A stretch of DNA of 64,000 nucleotides. Origin: Brachybacterium faecium DSM 4810 (GTDB lineage Bacteria; Actinomycetota; Actinomycetes; Actinomycetales; Dermabacteraceae). Under the pieces are notes generated by a model, which worked only from the letters and a program-made list of their open reading frames with translations, had not been told where the DNA came from and searched no databases. Below are positions 16,026-24,576 of this stretch, piece after piece; positions within the stretch are counted from its first letter, which is position 1; each line of letters starts with the position of its first letter. The position numbers and the translations under genes were made by a program. The DNA lies in contig CP001643.1 of the NCBI GenBank assembly GCA_000023405.1, forward strand, positions 2,728,001 to 2,792,000, read 5' to 3'.

Positions 16026-16221
16026 CCGCCCCCGGCGCAGGGCGATCGTCCGCCCCGCAGGGCGCTCCGCCCGGCGAGCACCCTGCCAGCACCCCGGTCG
16101 CCGCCATTTCATGGCAATTCCTTGACCTTCTCTTGACCTTTTGGCACGGTGTGTCCCGGGCCGCATCGGTCCCGCCCGCCGCGGCGCGAGGTCGCGCGGA
16201 CGACGGAGGAGAGGATCCGCC

Positions 16222-17184
16222 ATGACGATCACGAGCTTCGGGCGACGTGTGCGTGCCGCGACAGCGCTCGGCGCCGGCGCCGCGCTGCTGGCCCTGACCG
16301 GCTGCGGGACGAGCGCCGAGAGCCCCGAGGACGCCCCCGCCGCGACCTCCGACAGCGCCGCGGAGGACACCGCGAGCGCCCCCGAGCAGGAGGATCCCGC
16401 CGACGAGAGCACCGACAGCGACTCCGAGGACGGCGCCGCCGACTCCGAGGACGGGACGGACGACGGGGACGACGCGGACAGCACGGGGGACGAGACGTCG
16501 GGGGACGACGAGGGTGCGGGCGAGGACGGCGCGGCGATGGGAGATCGCACGCGCATCATGCTGAGGACCGAGCTCGGCGTGGACGACACCAGCGGCGACG
16601 GCGCTCTCGCCCTGCCGGCCGAGGAGCTGGCGGCGCTGCTCGCGGAACCGTTCGGCGACACCGCGGAGTGCAGCGACGAGCTGCTGCTCGAGCCGGGCGC
16701 GGACCCCGTGGACTGCAAGGGCCCGGCGAGCTTCGACGACACCGCGCCCACCGAGCCGTGGGTCGCGAACGTGGTGTTCGTCCCGGGCGAGGGCGGCTTC
16801 CAGGACGGCGCGCGCGTCGCGGTGCTGTTCTCCACCGGGGAGGCGCTCCCGGAGACGGCGGAGGAGCTGCTGGACGAGGACGTCACCGTCACCGGGGTGG
16901 GCTTCGGGTCGATGTTCGGCGTCGAGCCCCTCAGCGCCGAGGAGCTCGCCGAGAGCACGCTGCAGACCCTCACCTCGGAGAACGCCTACGTGCCGGTGGA
17001 CGAGATGGCCGAGTGGAGCGAGGTCACCTGCGAGGACGGCATGGACTTCGACGACTTCGCGACGGTGGGCTGCGAGGCGTCCACCGCGGACGGCGAGTCG
17101 TGGGAGCTGCTCGTCGCGCCGGGCACCTACGTGGACAACGATCAGGGGCTGCTCGTGGGCATCGACGTCCGGCCCGACGCCTGA
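16222..17184 (+). CDS. putative lipoprotein with acidic linker
   Basis: A 320-residue protein. ATG 16222 is chosen because GGAGGAGAGGA precedes it. A lipoprotein signal peptide ends in LLALTGCGTS (lipobox cysteine about residue 26). There follows a low-complexity Asp/Glu/Ser/Ala stretch (about 30-110) that would act as a spacer from the membrane, then a compact domain of about 200 residues with paired cysteines (AECSDEL, VDCKGP, VTCEDG, VGCEAS). No known domain recognised. It would be anchored on the outer face of the membrane. Stand-alone gene. Confidence 0.85.
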   Translation: MTITSFGRRVRAATALGAGAALLALTGCGTSAESPEDAPAATSDSAAEDTASAPEQEDPADESTDSDSEDGAADSEDGTDDGDDADSTGDETSGDDEGAGEDGAAMGDRTRIMLRTELGVDDTSGDGALALPAEELAALLAEPFGDTAECSDELLLEPGADPVDCKGPASFDDTAPTEPWVANVVFVPGEGGFQDGARVAVLFSTGEALPETAEELLDEDVTVTGVGFGSMFGVEPLSAEELAESTLQTLTSENAYVPVDEMAEWSEVTCEDGMDFDDFATVGCEASTADGESWELLVAPGTYVDNDQGLLVGIDVRPDA

Positions 17185-17409
17185 GCCGACCCGCCCCCGG
17201 GCCGGCCCGGCGAATGAGCCGGCCCGACGCCTGAACCGACCCGACACCTGAGCCGGCCCGCCCGCGGTCAGGTCGCTCACCACGGGTTTCCTGCCGCGGC
17301 GCGCCGCCTCTAGGCTGGGAGGTGCGCCGCGCGGCACGCGTCGGCGCCGCGGCCGGGACGACCCGGTCGACGCGCTCGCAGGAGGACGGCCTCGCAGGAG
17401 GACTCCCCG

Positions 17410-18732
17410 ATGCCCTCTCGCTCCCACGCCCCCGTCGACGGCACCCGCACCGACCGCACCGACCCCCGCATCGATCGCGCAGACCGCACCGATCGCGCAG
17501 ATCACACCGATCCTGCTCCCGCGGGCGGCGCTCCGGCGGGCGGCCCGCCCGCCGATCCTCCGCCCGTCGGCCCGCTCCGCGCCGTGCTCACCCGCGACGC
17601 CCTCACCCGCCTGCTGCTCGGCTGGGCGGGCGTCGGCGTGCTCACCCTCGCCGCCCCGGGCCCCGGCCTCCCCTCCCTCGCGCTCGCGCTGGTGCTCGCC
17701 GGCATCGTCGCGATCATCGTGGTGGCCGCCGGCGGCGTGGTCCGGCAAGCCGAGGCGCTCGCCCACCGGCTCGGCGATCCCTACGGCACGCTCGTGCTCA
17801 CCCTGTCGATCGTGGTGATCGAGGTGGTGCTCATCGCGGCGGTGATGCTGGGCCCGGGCGAGCACGCGACCATCGCGCGCGACTCGGTGATGGCGGTCTC
17901 GATGATCATCATGAACCTGGTGCTCGGCCTGTGCCTGCTGGTGGGCGGGCTGCGGCACGGGGATCTCGCCGTGCAGCGCGTGGGCGCCTCCGCCTACATG
18001 GTGATGCTGGTGGCGCTGTCCGCGCTCGCCTTCGCCCTGCCCGCCCTGCTGGATGCCGGCGGCAGCTACTCCCCCGTCCAGGCCGCCGTGGTCGGCGGGG
18101 CGACGGTGCTGGTCTACGCCGTCTTCCTCGCCCGGCAGATGGGTGCGCAGGCCGGGGACTTCCAGGAGGCCGCCCCCGGCACCGGCGCCCCCTCCCCCGC
18201 CTCCGGCACTGCCGCAGACACCGACGCCGACGCGGACTCCGACGCCCCGACCCCGCTGGGCGAGACCCTCGCCGCGCACCGCACGGAGCTGTTCGCCCGC
18301 ACCGCGCTGCTCATCGTGACCGTGCTGCCGATCGTGCTGCTCTCCCACCACATGGCGGGGCTGCTCGACGAGGGCCTCGCCCGGCTCGGCGCCCCGGCCG
18401 CGCTCGGCGGCGTGCTCATCGCGCTGATCGTGTTCACCCCGGAGTCCCTCACCTCCGTGCGCGCCGCCCTGGCCGGGGAGACGCAGCGGGTGGTGAACCT
18501 CTGCCACGGCGCGCTGGTCTCGACCCTCGCCCTGACCATCCCCACGGTGCTGATGATCGGCCTCGTCACCGGGAACCCGGTGGTGCTCGCCGAGTCGCCC
18601 GCCAACCTGCTGCTGCTCGCGGTGACCCTCGCGGTCGCGGCGATCTCCGCCGCCGCCCCGCGCGTCACGGCGATCCACGGCGCGGTGCACCTGCTGCTGT
18701 TCGGGGTGTACGCGCTCGCGCTGTTCTCCTGA
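17410..18732 (+). CDS. ChaA-like calcium(sodium/potassium):proton antiporter
   Basis: A 440-residue membrane protein. The N-terminal 55 residues are polar with an imperfect Asp-Arg-Thr-Asp repeat and are not part of the transporter fold. About eleven membrane helices follow in two halves. Each half carries the acidic signature of cation/Ca2+ exchangers (LSIVVIEVVLIAAVMLG in the first, IVFTPESLTSVRAALAG in the second), separated by a polar loop with the Asp/Ala-rich tract TDADADSDA. The order and spacing match ChaA-type antiporters, which use the proton gradient to expel Ca2+ or Na+/K+. It contributes to ion and alkali homeostasis. Confidence 0.9.
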   Translation: MPSRSHAPVDGTRTDRTDPRIDRADRTDRADHTDPAPAGGAPAGGPPADPPPVGPLRAVLTRDALTRLLLGWAGVGVLTLAAPGPGLPSLALALVLAGIVAIIVVAAGGVVRQAEALAHRLGDPYGTLVLTLSIVVIEVVLIAAVMLGPGEHATIARDSVMAVSMIIMNLVLGLCLLVGGLRHGDLAVQRVGASAYMVMLVALSALAFALPALLDAGGSYSPVQAAVVGGATVLVYAVFLARQMGAQAGDFQEAAPGTGAPSPASGTAADTDADADSDAPTPLGETLAAHRTELFARTALLIVTVLPIVLLSHHMAGLLDEGLARLGAPAALGGVLIALIVFTPESLTSVRAALAGETQRVVNLCHGALVSTLALTIPTVLMIGLVTGNPVVLAESPANLLLLAVTLAVAAISAAAPRVTAIHGAVHLLLFGVYALALFS

Positions 18733-18794
18733 CCGGCCGGATCGGAACGGGTCGCTTCGGATCGGTTCGGTTCGGTTCGCGGTATGGTCGCGGC

Positions 18795-19544
18795 GTGAGT
18801 GCGACGACGCTTCCGATCCCGACCGACGACGGCGACCTGCCGGGCCTGCTGTGGCTGCCCGAGAACCTCGAGGAGCCGGTGCCCGGGCTCGTGGTGCTGC
18901 AGGAGATCTTCGGGCTGTCCCCGTACATCCGGCAGCGCTGCGCGGATCTCGCCGCGCTCGGCTGCGCCGTGCTCGCCCCGCAGCTGTTCGCCCGGCTGGA
19001 CCCGCCGGTCGCCGCGGTCGAGGATCAGGAGGACGTCGAGGCCTGGCTCGCGGAGGGGATGGCGCTGACGGAGCGGCTGCCCTGGGAGCGGGCCGAGGCC
19101 GACGCGATCGCCGCGCTGGGCGCGCTGCGGGCCCACGGCGCCGTCGACTCCGAGCGGGTGGGGCTGGTGGGCTTCTGCTACGGCGGCGGCCTCGCCGTCG
19201 CCGCGACGGCCTCCGCGGCCGCGGAGGACCGGCCGCCCTCGGTGCTGGTGAGCTACTACGGCTCCGCCCTGCCCACGCTGCTGGACCGGGCGGCGGGGAT
19301 CGAGGTGCCGAGCCTGCACCACTTCGGCACGGCCGACTCCTTCATCCCCGAGCCGATGGTCGAGGAGATCCGCCGCACGGTCACCGCCGAGGGCACCCGC
19401 GAGCAGGTGCGCTTCCACCTGCACGAGGGCGCGGGCCACGCCTTCGACAACCCCCACCCCGCGCTGCATCACGCCGCGGCGGCCGAGGCCGCCTGGCGGC
19501 AGACGGTCGACGTCCTCGCCGAGACGCTGCCGCTGCGGCGTTGA
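18795..19544 (+). CDS. dienelactone hydrolase family protein
   Basis: A 249-residue alpha/beta hydrolase starting at GTG 18795. The catalytic triad is Cys128 in VGFCYGGGLA, Asp181 in FGTADSFI and His215 in GAGHAFDNP, matching the dienelactone hydrolase family with cysteine nucleophile. The oxyanion segment VVLQEIFGLSPYI also fits. The classical reaction opens 4-carboxymethylenebut-2-en-4-olide in chlorocatechol breakdown. No catechol genes are nearby, so a general esterase or lactonase role is more likely. A possible -10 element (TATGGT at 18782-18787) lies just upstream, hinting at a short leader. Confidence 0.92.
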   Translation: MSATTLPIPTDDGDLPGLLWLPENLEEPVPGLVVLQEIFGLSPYIRQRCADLAALGCAVLAPQLFARLDPPVAAVEDQEDVEAWLAEGMALTERLPWERAEADAIAALGALRAHGAVDSERVGLVGFCYGGGLAVAATASAAAEDRPPSVLVSYYGSALPTLLDRAAGIEVPSLHHFGTADSFIPEPMVEEIRRTVTAEGTREQVRFHLHEGAGHAFDNPHPALHHAAAAEAAWRQTVDVLAETLPLRR

Positions 19545-19651
19545 GGCAGGGCTGAGGCCGGGCACCGGCGGGGCTGCGGCGGGGCCGAGGGGGCTTCCGC
19601 ACGACCGGCACGCACCCCGCGGGCGACCCGCCGACAGCCCGCAGGCACCCT

Positions 19652-19686
19652 GTGGAGGGTGATCCGCGTCCTCGGTCACCCTCCAC
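19652..19686 (+). terminator. 11-bp hairpin after the dienelactone hydrolase gene
   Basis: GTGGAGGGTGA pairs perfectly with TCACCCTCCAC across a 13-base loop. It is 107 bases after the hydrolase stop. It may be a terminator or part of a leader structure of the following operon. Confidence 0.5.
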
Positions 19687-19716
19687 CGCACTCGTTGCCG
19701 AATAGTTATCTCTGGA

Positions 19717-19733
19717 TTGTCGGACAGTCGGAC
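19717..19733. promoter_or_regulatory. candidate osmoregulatory operator upstream of proV
   Basis: TTGTCGGACAGTCGGAC contains two copies of GTCGGAC with an 8-base period. The same element, differing at two positions, lies at 46057-46073 upstream of the ectoine genes. It is 267 bases before the proV start. Confidence 0.55.
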
Positions 19734-20000
19734 GGCCTGAGGCGACGCCGGTCCATGCGCCCCCATCGCTCCAGGCCATGCCGGGGATCGGAAGGCACCG
19801 CGAGAGGCCTCCCCGAGGGGCCCCGGAGACCGCGAAGACAGGTCCGGAGAGACTGAACACCCTGTTCCGAGGCATATTCCGAACCCGACGGGGCCTACGC
19901 TTCAAGGTGTCCCCAGGGTGCGCCGGGGACCCCTCGGGGGGACGGAGGGCCCACGGCGCGACCCGTACCACGCCACCCGTCCGCCGACGAAGGAGCCCAC

Positions 20001-21323
20001 GTGCCGCCAGTGATCACTGCGGAAGGCCTGTACAAGGTCTTCGGCCGCCGTCCCGCCCGAGGAGTCGAGGCGCTCGAACGCGGGCGCTCTCGGGCTGAGC
20101 TCCGCGAGGACGGCCTCACGGCCGCCGTGATCGATGCGAGCTTCAGCGTCGACCCCGGAGAGATCTTCGTGGTGATGGGGCTGTCGGGCTCCGGCAAGTC
20201 CACCCTCATCCGCATGGTCAACGGCCTGCTGCCCGCGACCGCGGGCACGCTGCGCATCGGTGACGACGTGCTCTCCGACATGAGCGCCGCGAAGATCCGC
20301 GACGTGCGCCGCCGGCGCATCTCGATGGTGTTCCAGCACTTCGCCCTGCTCCCCCACCGCACCGTCGGCGAGAACGCCGCCTACGGCCTGCAGGTCAGCG
20401 GCATGAACCGCAGCGACCGCGAGGCCCGCGCCACCGAGGCGCTGAAGATGGTGGGGCTCGAGGGCTGGGGCGGATACCGTCCCGGCGACCTCTCGGGCGG
20501 CATGCAGCAGCGTGTGGGCCTGGCCCGGGCGCTCGCTGCGGACACCGACGTGCTGCTGATGGACGAGGCGTTCAGCGCCCTGGACCCCCTGATCCGCCGC
20601 GACATGCAGGATCAGCTCGCGGACCTCCAGCAGCACCTGGACAAGACGATCCTGTTCATCACCCACGATCTGAACGAGGCCATGCGCCTCGGCGACCGGA
20701 TCGCGATGATGCGCGACGGCCGGATCGAGCAGATCGGCACCTCGGACGAGATCCTCAACGAGCCGGCCAACGACTACGTGGCCCGCTTCATCCAGGACGT
20801 GGACCGCTCCCGGGTGCTCACCGCGAGCACCGTCATGGAGCACCCGGCCCAGACCCTCGGCAGCGAGCAGGGCCCCCGCACCGCGCACAAGATGCTGCGC
20901 GAGACGCAGAACCCCTGGCTGATCGTCCTGAAGCGCGACCGCACCCCGGCGGGCGTGCTGTGGGAGGACGACGTCGCGGCGGCCGTGAGCGACGGCCGCG
21001 ACGACCTGCCCTGGTCGACCGTCCACGAGATGCCCGTCGTCTCGCACGACACCCCGGTCGCGGAGCTCTTCACGCTCTCGGCGCAGCATCTCAGCCCGCT
21101 GGTGGTGGTGGACGACGAAGGCCGCTTCGCCGGCGTCGTCCCCCGGGTCACGCTCCTCACCGCCGCCGGTGTCGGCCTCGGCGAGAACGGCTCCGACGCC
21201 CCCGCGGACGGCCCGGACCCCGGCGCCGGCCCCGGCCCCGGCCCCGGCCCCGGCCCCGGCCCCGAGGACGATCCCGATTCCCCTGCTCTCCACTCCACCG
21301 ACGCCCTGGGAGGTGACCGATGA
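20001..21323 (+). CDS. proV: glycine betaine/proline ABC transporter ATP-binding protein
   Basis: A 440-residue ATPase that energises uptake of glycine betaine or related osmolytes. Walker A is GLSGSGKST (about 59-67), the signature is LSGGMQQRVGLARA and Walker B is VLLMDEAFSALDP. QHFALLPHRTV and the about-30-residue insertion before Walker A (ALERGRSR region) are typical of ProV/OpuAA. Two C-terminal CBS-like repeats (about 280-395) fit the ionic-strength sensor of this family. An odd Gly-Pro tandem tail, encoded by a CGGCCC-type hexamer repeat at about 21220-21262, follows. GTG start after GAAGGAG. Its last bases overlap the permease start (ATGA), giving a proVWX operon. Confidence 0.94.
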   Translation: MPPVITAEGLYKVFGRRPARGVEALERGRSRAELREDGLTAAVIDASFSVDPGEIFVVMGLSGSGKSTLIRMVNGLLPATAGTLRIGDDVLSDMSAAKIRDVRRRRISMVFQHFALLPHRTVGENAAYGLQVSGMNRSDREARATEALKMVGLEGWGGYRPGDLSGGMQQRVGLARALAADTDVLLMDEAFSALDPLIRRDMQDQLADLQQHLDKTILFITHDLNEAMRLGDRIAMMRDGRIEQIGTSDEILNEPANDYVARFIQDVDRSRVLTASTVMEHPAQTLGSEQGPRTAHKMLRETQNPWLIVLKRDRTPAGVLWEDDVAAAVSDGRDDLPWSTVHEMPVVSHDTPVAELFTLSAQHLSPLVVVDDEGRFAGVVPRVTLLTAAGVGLGENGSDAPADGPDPGAGPGPGPGPGPGPEDDPDSPALHSTDALGGDR

Positions 21324-22231
21324 CCCCGCAGGACGATTCCTTCATGCCCCGCGTGCCGGTCGGCGAATGGGCCGACAGCGCCATCGACTGGCTGAAGGCG
21401 AACCTCTCCTGGCTGTTCGACGCCTTCCGCACCGTGATGGGCTTCCTGGTCGACAACCTCACCGACCTGCTGCTGCTCGTGCCCGCGCTCGTGGCGATCC
21501 CGGTGTTCGCCCTCATCGCGCTGACGCTGCGCTCCTGGAAGCTCGCCGTGGGCACCGTGATCAGCTTCGCGCTCGTGCTCTCGATGGACCAGTGGGAGAC
21601 GATGATGCAGACCATGGCGCTGGTGCTGGTCGCCACCGCCTTCGCCGTGCTCATCGCGGTGCCGCTGGGCGTCCTCGCCTCCCTCAACAGCACGGTGAGC
21701 GCGATCGTCAAGCCGGTCATGGACTTCATGCAGACCATGCCCGCCTTCGTCTACCTGATCCCGGCGGTCACCTTCTTCTCCATCGGAGTGGTCCCCGGCA
21801 TCTTCGCGACCATCATCTTCGCGCTGCCCCCGGGGGTGCGGATGACCGAGCTGGGGATCCGTCAGGTGGATTCCGAGACCGTCGAGGCCGGCGAGGCCTT
21901 CGGCGCGACCCCCTGGCAGATCCTCCGCGGCATCCAGCTGCCGCTGGCGATCCCCACCATCATGGCGGGCGTCAACCAGGTCATCATGCTCGCGCTGTCC
22001 ATGGCCGTGGTCGCCGGCATGGTGGGTGCGGACGGCCTGGGCAAGGAGGTCGTGCAGGCGATCTCGACCCAGAACCTGGCGCTCGGCGTCGAGGCCGGTC
22101 TCAGCGTGGTCGTGCTGGCCGTCTTCCTCGACCGCCTCACCGCGGCCCTCGGCAACCCCGGCGACTACCGGACCTCGCTGATCGCCCTGACCCAGCGCGC
22201 GATCGCTCAGCGCGCCACCACCACGGTCTGA
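21320..22231 (+). CDS. proW: glycine betaine/proline ABC transporter permease
   Basis: A 303-residue inner-membrane permease with about seven helices. The binding-protein-dependent transport loop reads EAGEAFGATPWQILRGIQLP, the coupling-helix (EAA) motif that contacts the ATPase. MVGADGLGKEVV and MDFMQTMPAFVYLIP are typical of ProW/OpuAB. The start overlaps the proV stop by four bases, so translation is coupled. The Trp/Leu-rich N-terminal segment (SAIDWLKANLSWLFDAFRTV) is also a hallmark of this family. Part of the betaine-uptake operon. Confidence 0.94.
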   Translation: MTPQDDSFMPRVPVGEWADSAIDWLKANLSWLFDAFRTVMGFLVDNLTDLLLLVPALVAIPVFALIALTLRSWKLAVGTVISFALVLSMDQWETMMQTMALVLVATAFAVLIAVPLGVLASLNSTVSAIVKPVMDFMQTMPAFVYLIPAVTFFSIGVVPGIFATIIFALPPGVRMTELGIRQVDSETVEAGEAFGATPWQILRGIQLPLAIPTIMAGVNQVIMLALSMAVVAGMVGADGLGKEVVQAISTQNLALGVEAGLSVVVLAVFLDRLTAALGNPGDYRTSLIALTQRAIAQRATTTV

Positions 22232-22286
22232 TCCGGCAGACCCCGCACGACTGCCCGATGATCACCCCACGAAAGGAACACTGATC

Positions 22287-23246
22287 ATGACGACACGACG
22301 AAATCCCTTCGCTCCCCGCTCCCTCGGCGCCCGCTCCGCGGCCCGCCGTCCGATCAGCCGCCGCGCCGCCCTCCTGGGCGGAGCGGGCCTGATGGGCATG
22401 GGCCTGGCGGCCTGCGGCTCCGACGGCGGCAACGGCGGCGGCGAGGGCGGCGGCGGCGAGACCATCACCCTCGGCTACATCCCGTCGTGGACCGACGGCC
22501 TGTCCACCGCCTACCTGCTCGACAACCGCCTCACGGCGATGGGCTACACGGTGGAGCACGAGCCGATCACCGAGGCCGGCGTGCTGTACGCGGGTCTCGC
22601 CCAGGGCGACGTGGACATGTTCCCCTCCGCCTGGCCCGAGGTCACCCATGCCTCCTACATGGAGGAGTACGGCGATTCCATCGAGGACCTCGTCTCCTAC
22701 TACGAGGGCGCGGTGCTGAACCTCTCCGTCCCCGAGTACGTGGACATCTCCTCGATCGAGGAGCTGGTGGGCCAGGCCGACCGCTTCGGCGGCCGCATCG
22801 TCGGCATCGAGCCGGGCGCCGGCCTCACCGAGGCCACCCAGGAGAGCGTCATCCCCGGATACGGGCTCGATGACTACGAGCTGGTCACCTCCTCCACCCC
22901 CGCGATGATCACGGAGCTGGAGAACGCGATCGACGCCGAGGAGGACATCGTCGTCACGCTGTGGACCCCGTTCTGGGCCATGCCGGCGTACTCGATGAAG
23001 GCGCTCGAGGACCCCGAGGGCCACTTCGGCGAGCCCGAGTCGCTGCACCACCTGGGCCGCGACGGCTTCGCGTCGGACTTCCCCGACGTCGCCGAGTGGA
23101 TCGCCGGCGCGACCATGACCGACGAGGAGTTCGGCTCGCTCGAGGACAAGGTCGTCAACGAGTTCGGCGAGGGCCAGGAAGCCGAGGCCGTCGAGGCCTG
23201 GCTCGAGGAGAACCCGGACGTGCTCCCGCCCGTCGAGGGCGAGTGA
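22287..23246 (+). CDS. proX: glycine betaine/proline ABC transporter substrate-binding lipoprotein
   Basis: A 319-residue extracytoplasmic binding protein. The signal peptide has a twin-arginine-like start (ISRRAALLGG) and a lipobox LAACG, so it is tethered to the membrane. After a Gly-rich spacer the OpuAC fold begins at ITLGYIPSWTDGLSTAYLLD. The segments MFPSAWPEVTH, GIEPGAGL and TLWTPFWAMPAYSMKALEDP supply the aromatic residues that normally cage the quaternary ammonium group. RBS GAAAGGA lies before ATG. It is the last gene of the operon, followed by a 23-bp terminator stem. Confidence 0.94.
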   Translation: MTTRRNPFAPRSLGARSAARRPISRRAALLGGAGLMGMGLAACGSDGGNGGGEGGGGETITLGYIPSWTDGLSTAYLLDNRLTAMGYTVEHEPITEAGVLYAGLAQGDVDMFPSAWPEVTHASYMEEYGDSIEDLVSYYEGAVLNLSVPEYVDISSIEELVGQADRFGGRIVGIEPGAGLTEATQESVIPGYGLDDYELVTSSTPAMITELENAIDAEEDIVVTLWTPFWAMPAYSMKALEDPEGHFGEPESLHHLGRDGFASDFPDVAEWIAGATMTDEEFGSLEDKVVNEFGEGQEAEAVEAWLEENPDVLPPVEGE

Positions 23247-23291
23247 TCTCGCCCGGGAGATGAGCATCCCCGCGGAGCACCGCGGGCACTC

Positions 23292-23340
23292 ACGGAGAGC
23301 GGGCCGGTCGCGACAGTGTCGCGACCGGCCCGCTCTCCGT
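23292..23340. terminator. 23-bp terminator between proX and the convergent oxidoreductase gene
   Basis: ACGGAGAGCGGGCCGGTCGC and the following bases pair perfectly with the right arm around a three-base centre. It sits between convergent genes and can stop transcription from both sides. Confidence 0.85.
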
Positions 23341-23389
23341 TCTCCTCGGCGTGCTGTGCGCAGCGCGCTGCGCTCGGCCGGCGCGCCGC

Positions 23390-24490
23390 TCAGCGGGCGA
23401 CGGCCACCTCGCCGCCGGCCTCGGCCGAGGCGTAGCAGGCGTCGATGACCTGGGCGCGGCGCAGGGCCAGCGAGCCGTCGTGCGCGGCGGTGTCCCCGGA
23501 GCGCACCTTCTGCAGGAAGTCGGCGACCGCGGCGGCGTGGTGGCCGTCCTCGCCCACCGCGGGCTGGAGCTCCGCGGGCATCCCGGCGACCTCGGTCCAC
23601 ACCGTGATCTGCGGGCGCGCCGCGTCGCCGCCCCATTCGATGTGGGCGCCGCCGTCGGCCCCGTAGAGGGTCACGTAGCACAGGTCGTGCGGGATCCACT
23701 GGGCCCAGCTGGACTCCAGCAGCATGGTGCCGCCGCCGTCGAGGCGCAGGAAGGCGGTGGCGAGGTCCTCGACCTCGAAGGGGACGCCCTCCTCGACCTG
23801 TGAGACGCCGAAGCCGGAGCCGCCGCGGCCCAGCGGGCCGAACTCGGCGTGGGTGGACGCGGAGACCGCGGTGACCTCGGGCTCGCCCATGAGGTGGAGG
23901 GTCATGTCGAGCATGTGGATGCCGATGTCCATCATCGCGCCGCCGCCCGCGCTCGCGGCCTTGGTGAACCACGTGCCCAGCCCGGGGATGCCCTGGCGGC
24001 GCACCCAGCCGGTCTTGGCGTAGTAGAGCTTGCCCAGCACGCCCGAGTCGACCACGGACTTCAGCGCCGTGACGTTGCCGCGGCGGCGATGGTTGAAGGA
24101 CACGTCCAGCACGCGGCCGGCCGCGCGGGCGGCGGAGACCATGTCCGCCGCGGCCTCGCCGGTCTCCGCCATCGGCTTCTCGGCGATCACGTGCAGGCCC
24201 GCCTCGAGGGCGTGGACGGCCATCGGACGGTGGAGGAAGGTGGGCGTGGCGATCGAGACGACGTCGAGCTCCGCCTCGGCGATCATCTGCTTCCAGTCCT
24301 GGTAGCGGCCGGGCACGTCGTGCTCCTCGCCGAAGCGGTCCAGGAGGTGCTCCTCCATCGCCGAGAGCGCGACGAGGTCGACGGTGGGATCGGCGGCGTA
24401 GGCGGCCACGTGCTGCTGGCCGGCCCAGCCCAGGCCGATCACTCCGGCGCGCAGCCTGCGCTGCCCGCCCTCCGGGGTGGCGTCCGTCAT
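23390..24490 (-). CDS. Gfo/Idh/MocA-family oxidoreductase
   Basis: A 366-residue NAD(P)-dependent dehydrogenase. The N-terminal Rossmann fold begins RAGVIGLGWAGQQHVAAY. The family signature EKPMAETGE contains the catalytic lysine, and GGGAMMDIGIHMLDM in the C-terminal domain holds the conserved histidine. Family members oxidise or reduce sugar, inositol or amino-sugar carbons. The gene is transcribed in the same direction as, and 86 bases after, the ROK regulator, across from a sugar-import operon. A role in converting an imported sugar is plausible, but the substrate is not determined. Confidence 0.92.
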   Translation of the reverse strand: MTDATPEGGQRRLRAGVIGLGWAGQQHVAAYAADPTVDLVALSAMEEHLLDRFGEEHDVPGRYQDWKQMIAEAELDVVSIATPTFLHRPMAVHALEAGLHVIAEKPMAETGEAAADMVSAARAAGRVLDVSFNHRRRGNVTALKSVVDSGVLGKLYYAKTGWVRRQGIPGLGTWFTKAASAGGGAMMDIGIHMLDMTLHLMGEPEVTAVSASTHAEFGPLGRGGSGFGVSQVEEGVPFEVEDLATAFLRLDGGGTMLLESSWAQWIPHDLCYVTLYGADGGAHIEWGGDAARPQITVWTEVAGMPAELQPAVGEDGHHAAAVADFLQKVRSGDTAAHDGSLALRRAQVIDACYASAEAGGEVAVAR

Positions 24491-24576
24491 GATGCGTGGT
24501 TCCCTTCGATCGGTGGTCGGGTCCCCGGCCGCCGGGCGGCGGTCGGGAGGGTGTCAGGAATGTCCGGGGAGGACTC

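Larger units (their letters stand above)
19545..20000. other. long leader region upstream of the betaine importer
   Basis: This 456-base interval has no supported coding frame. It holds the hairpin at 19652-19686, the GTCGGAC tandem element at 19717-19733 and about 270 bases before proV that could include a structured leader. A short repeat TTCCGA occurs twice near 19864-19880. I could not assign a riboswitch class by eye. Confidence 0.5.

Noticed and set aside
14079-16973. 964-codon minus-strand frame across several genes
   Set aside because: Overlaps the real SulP, small membrane and lipoprotein genes; composition is Ser/Pro/Arg-rich with no motif.
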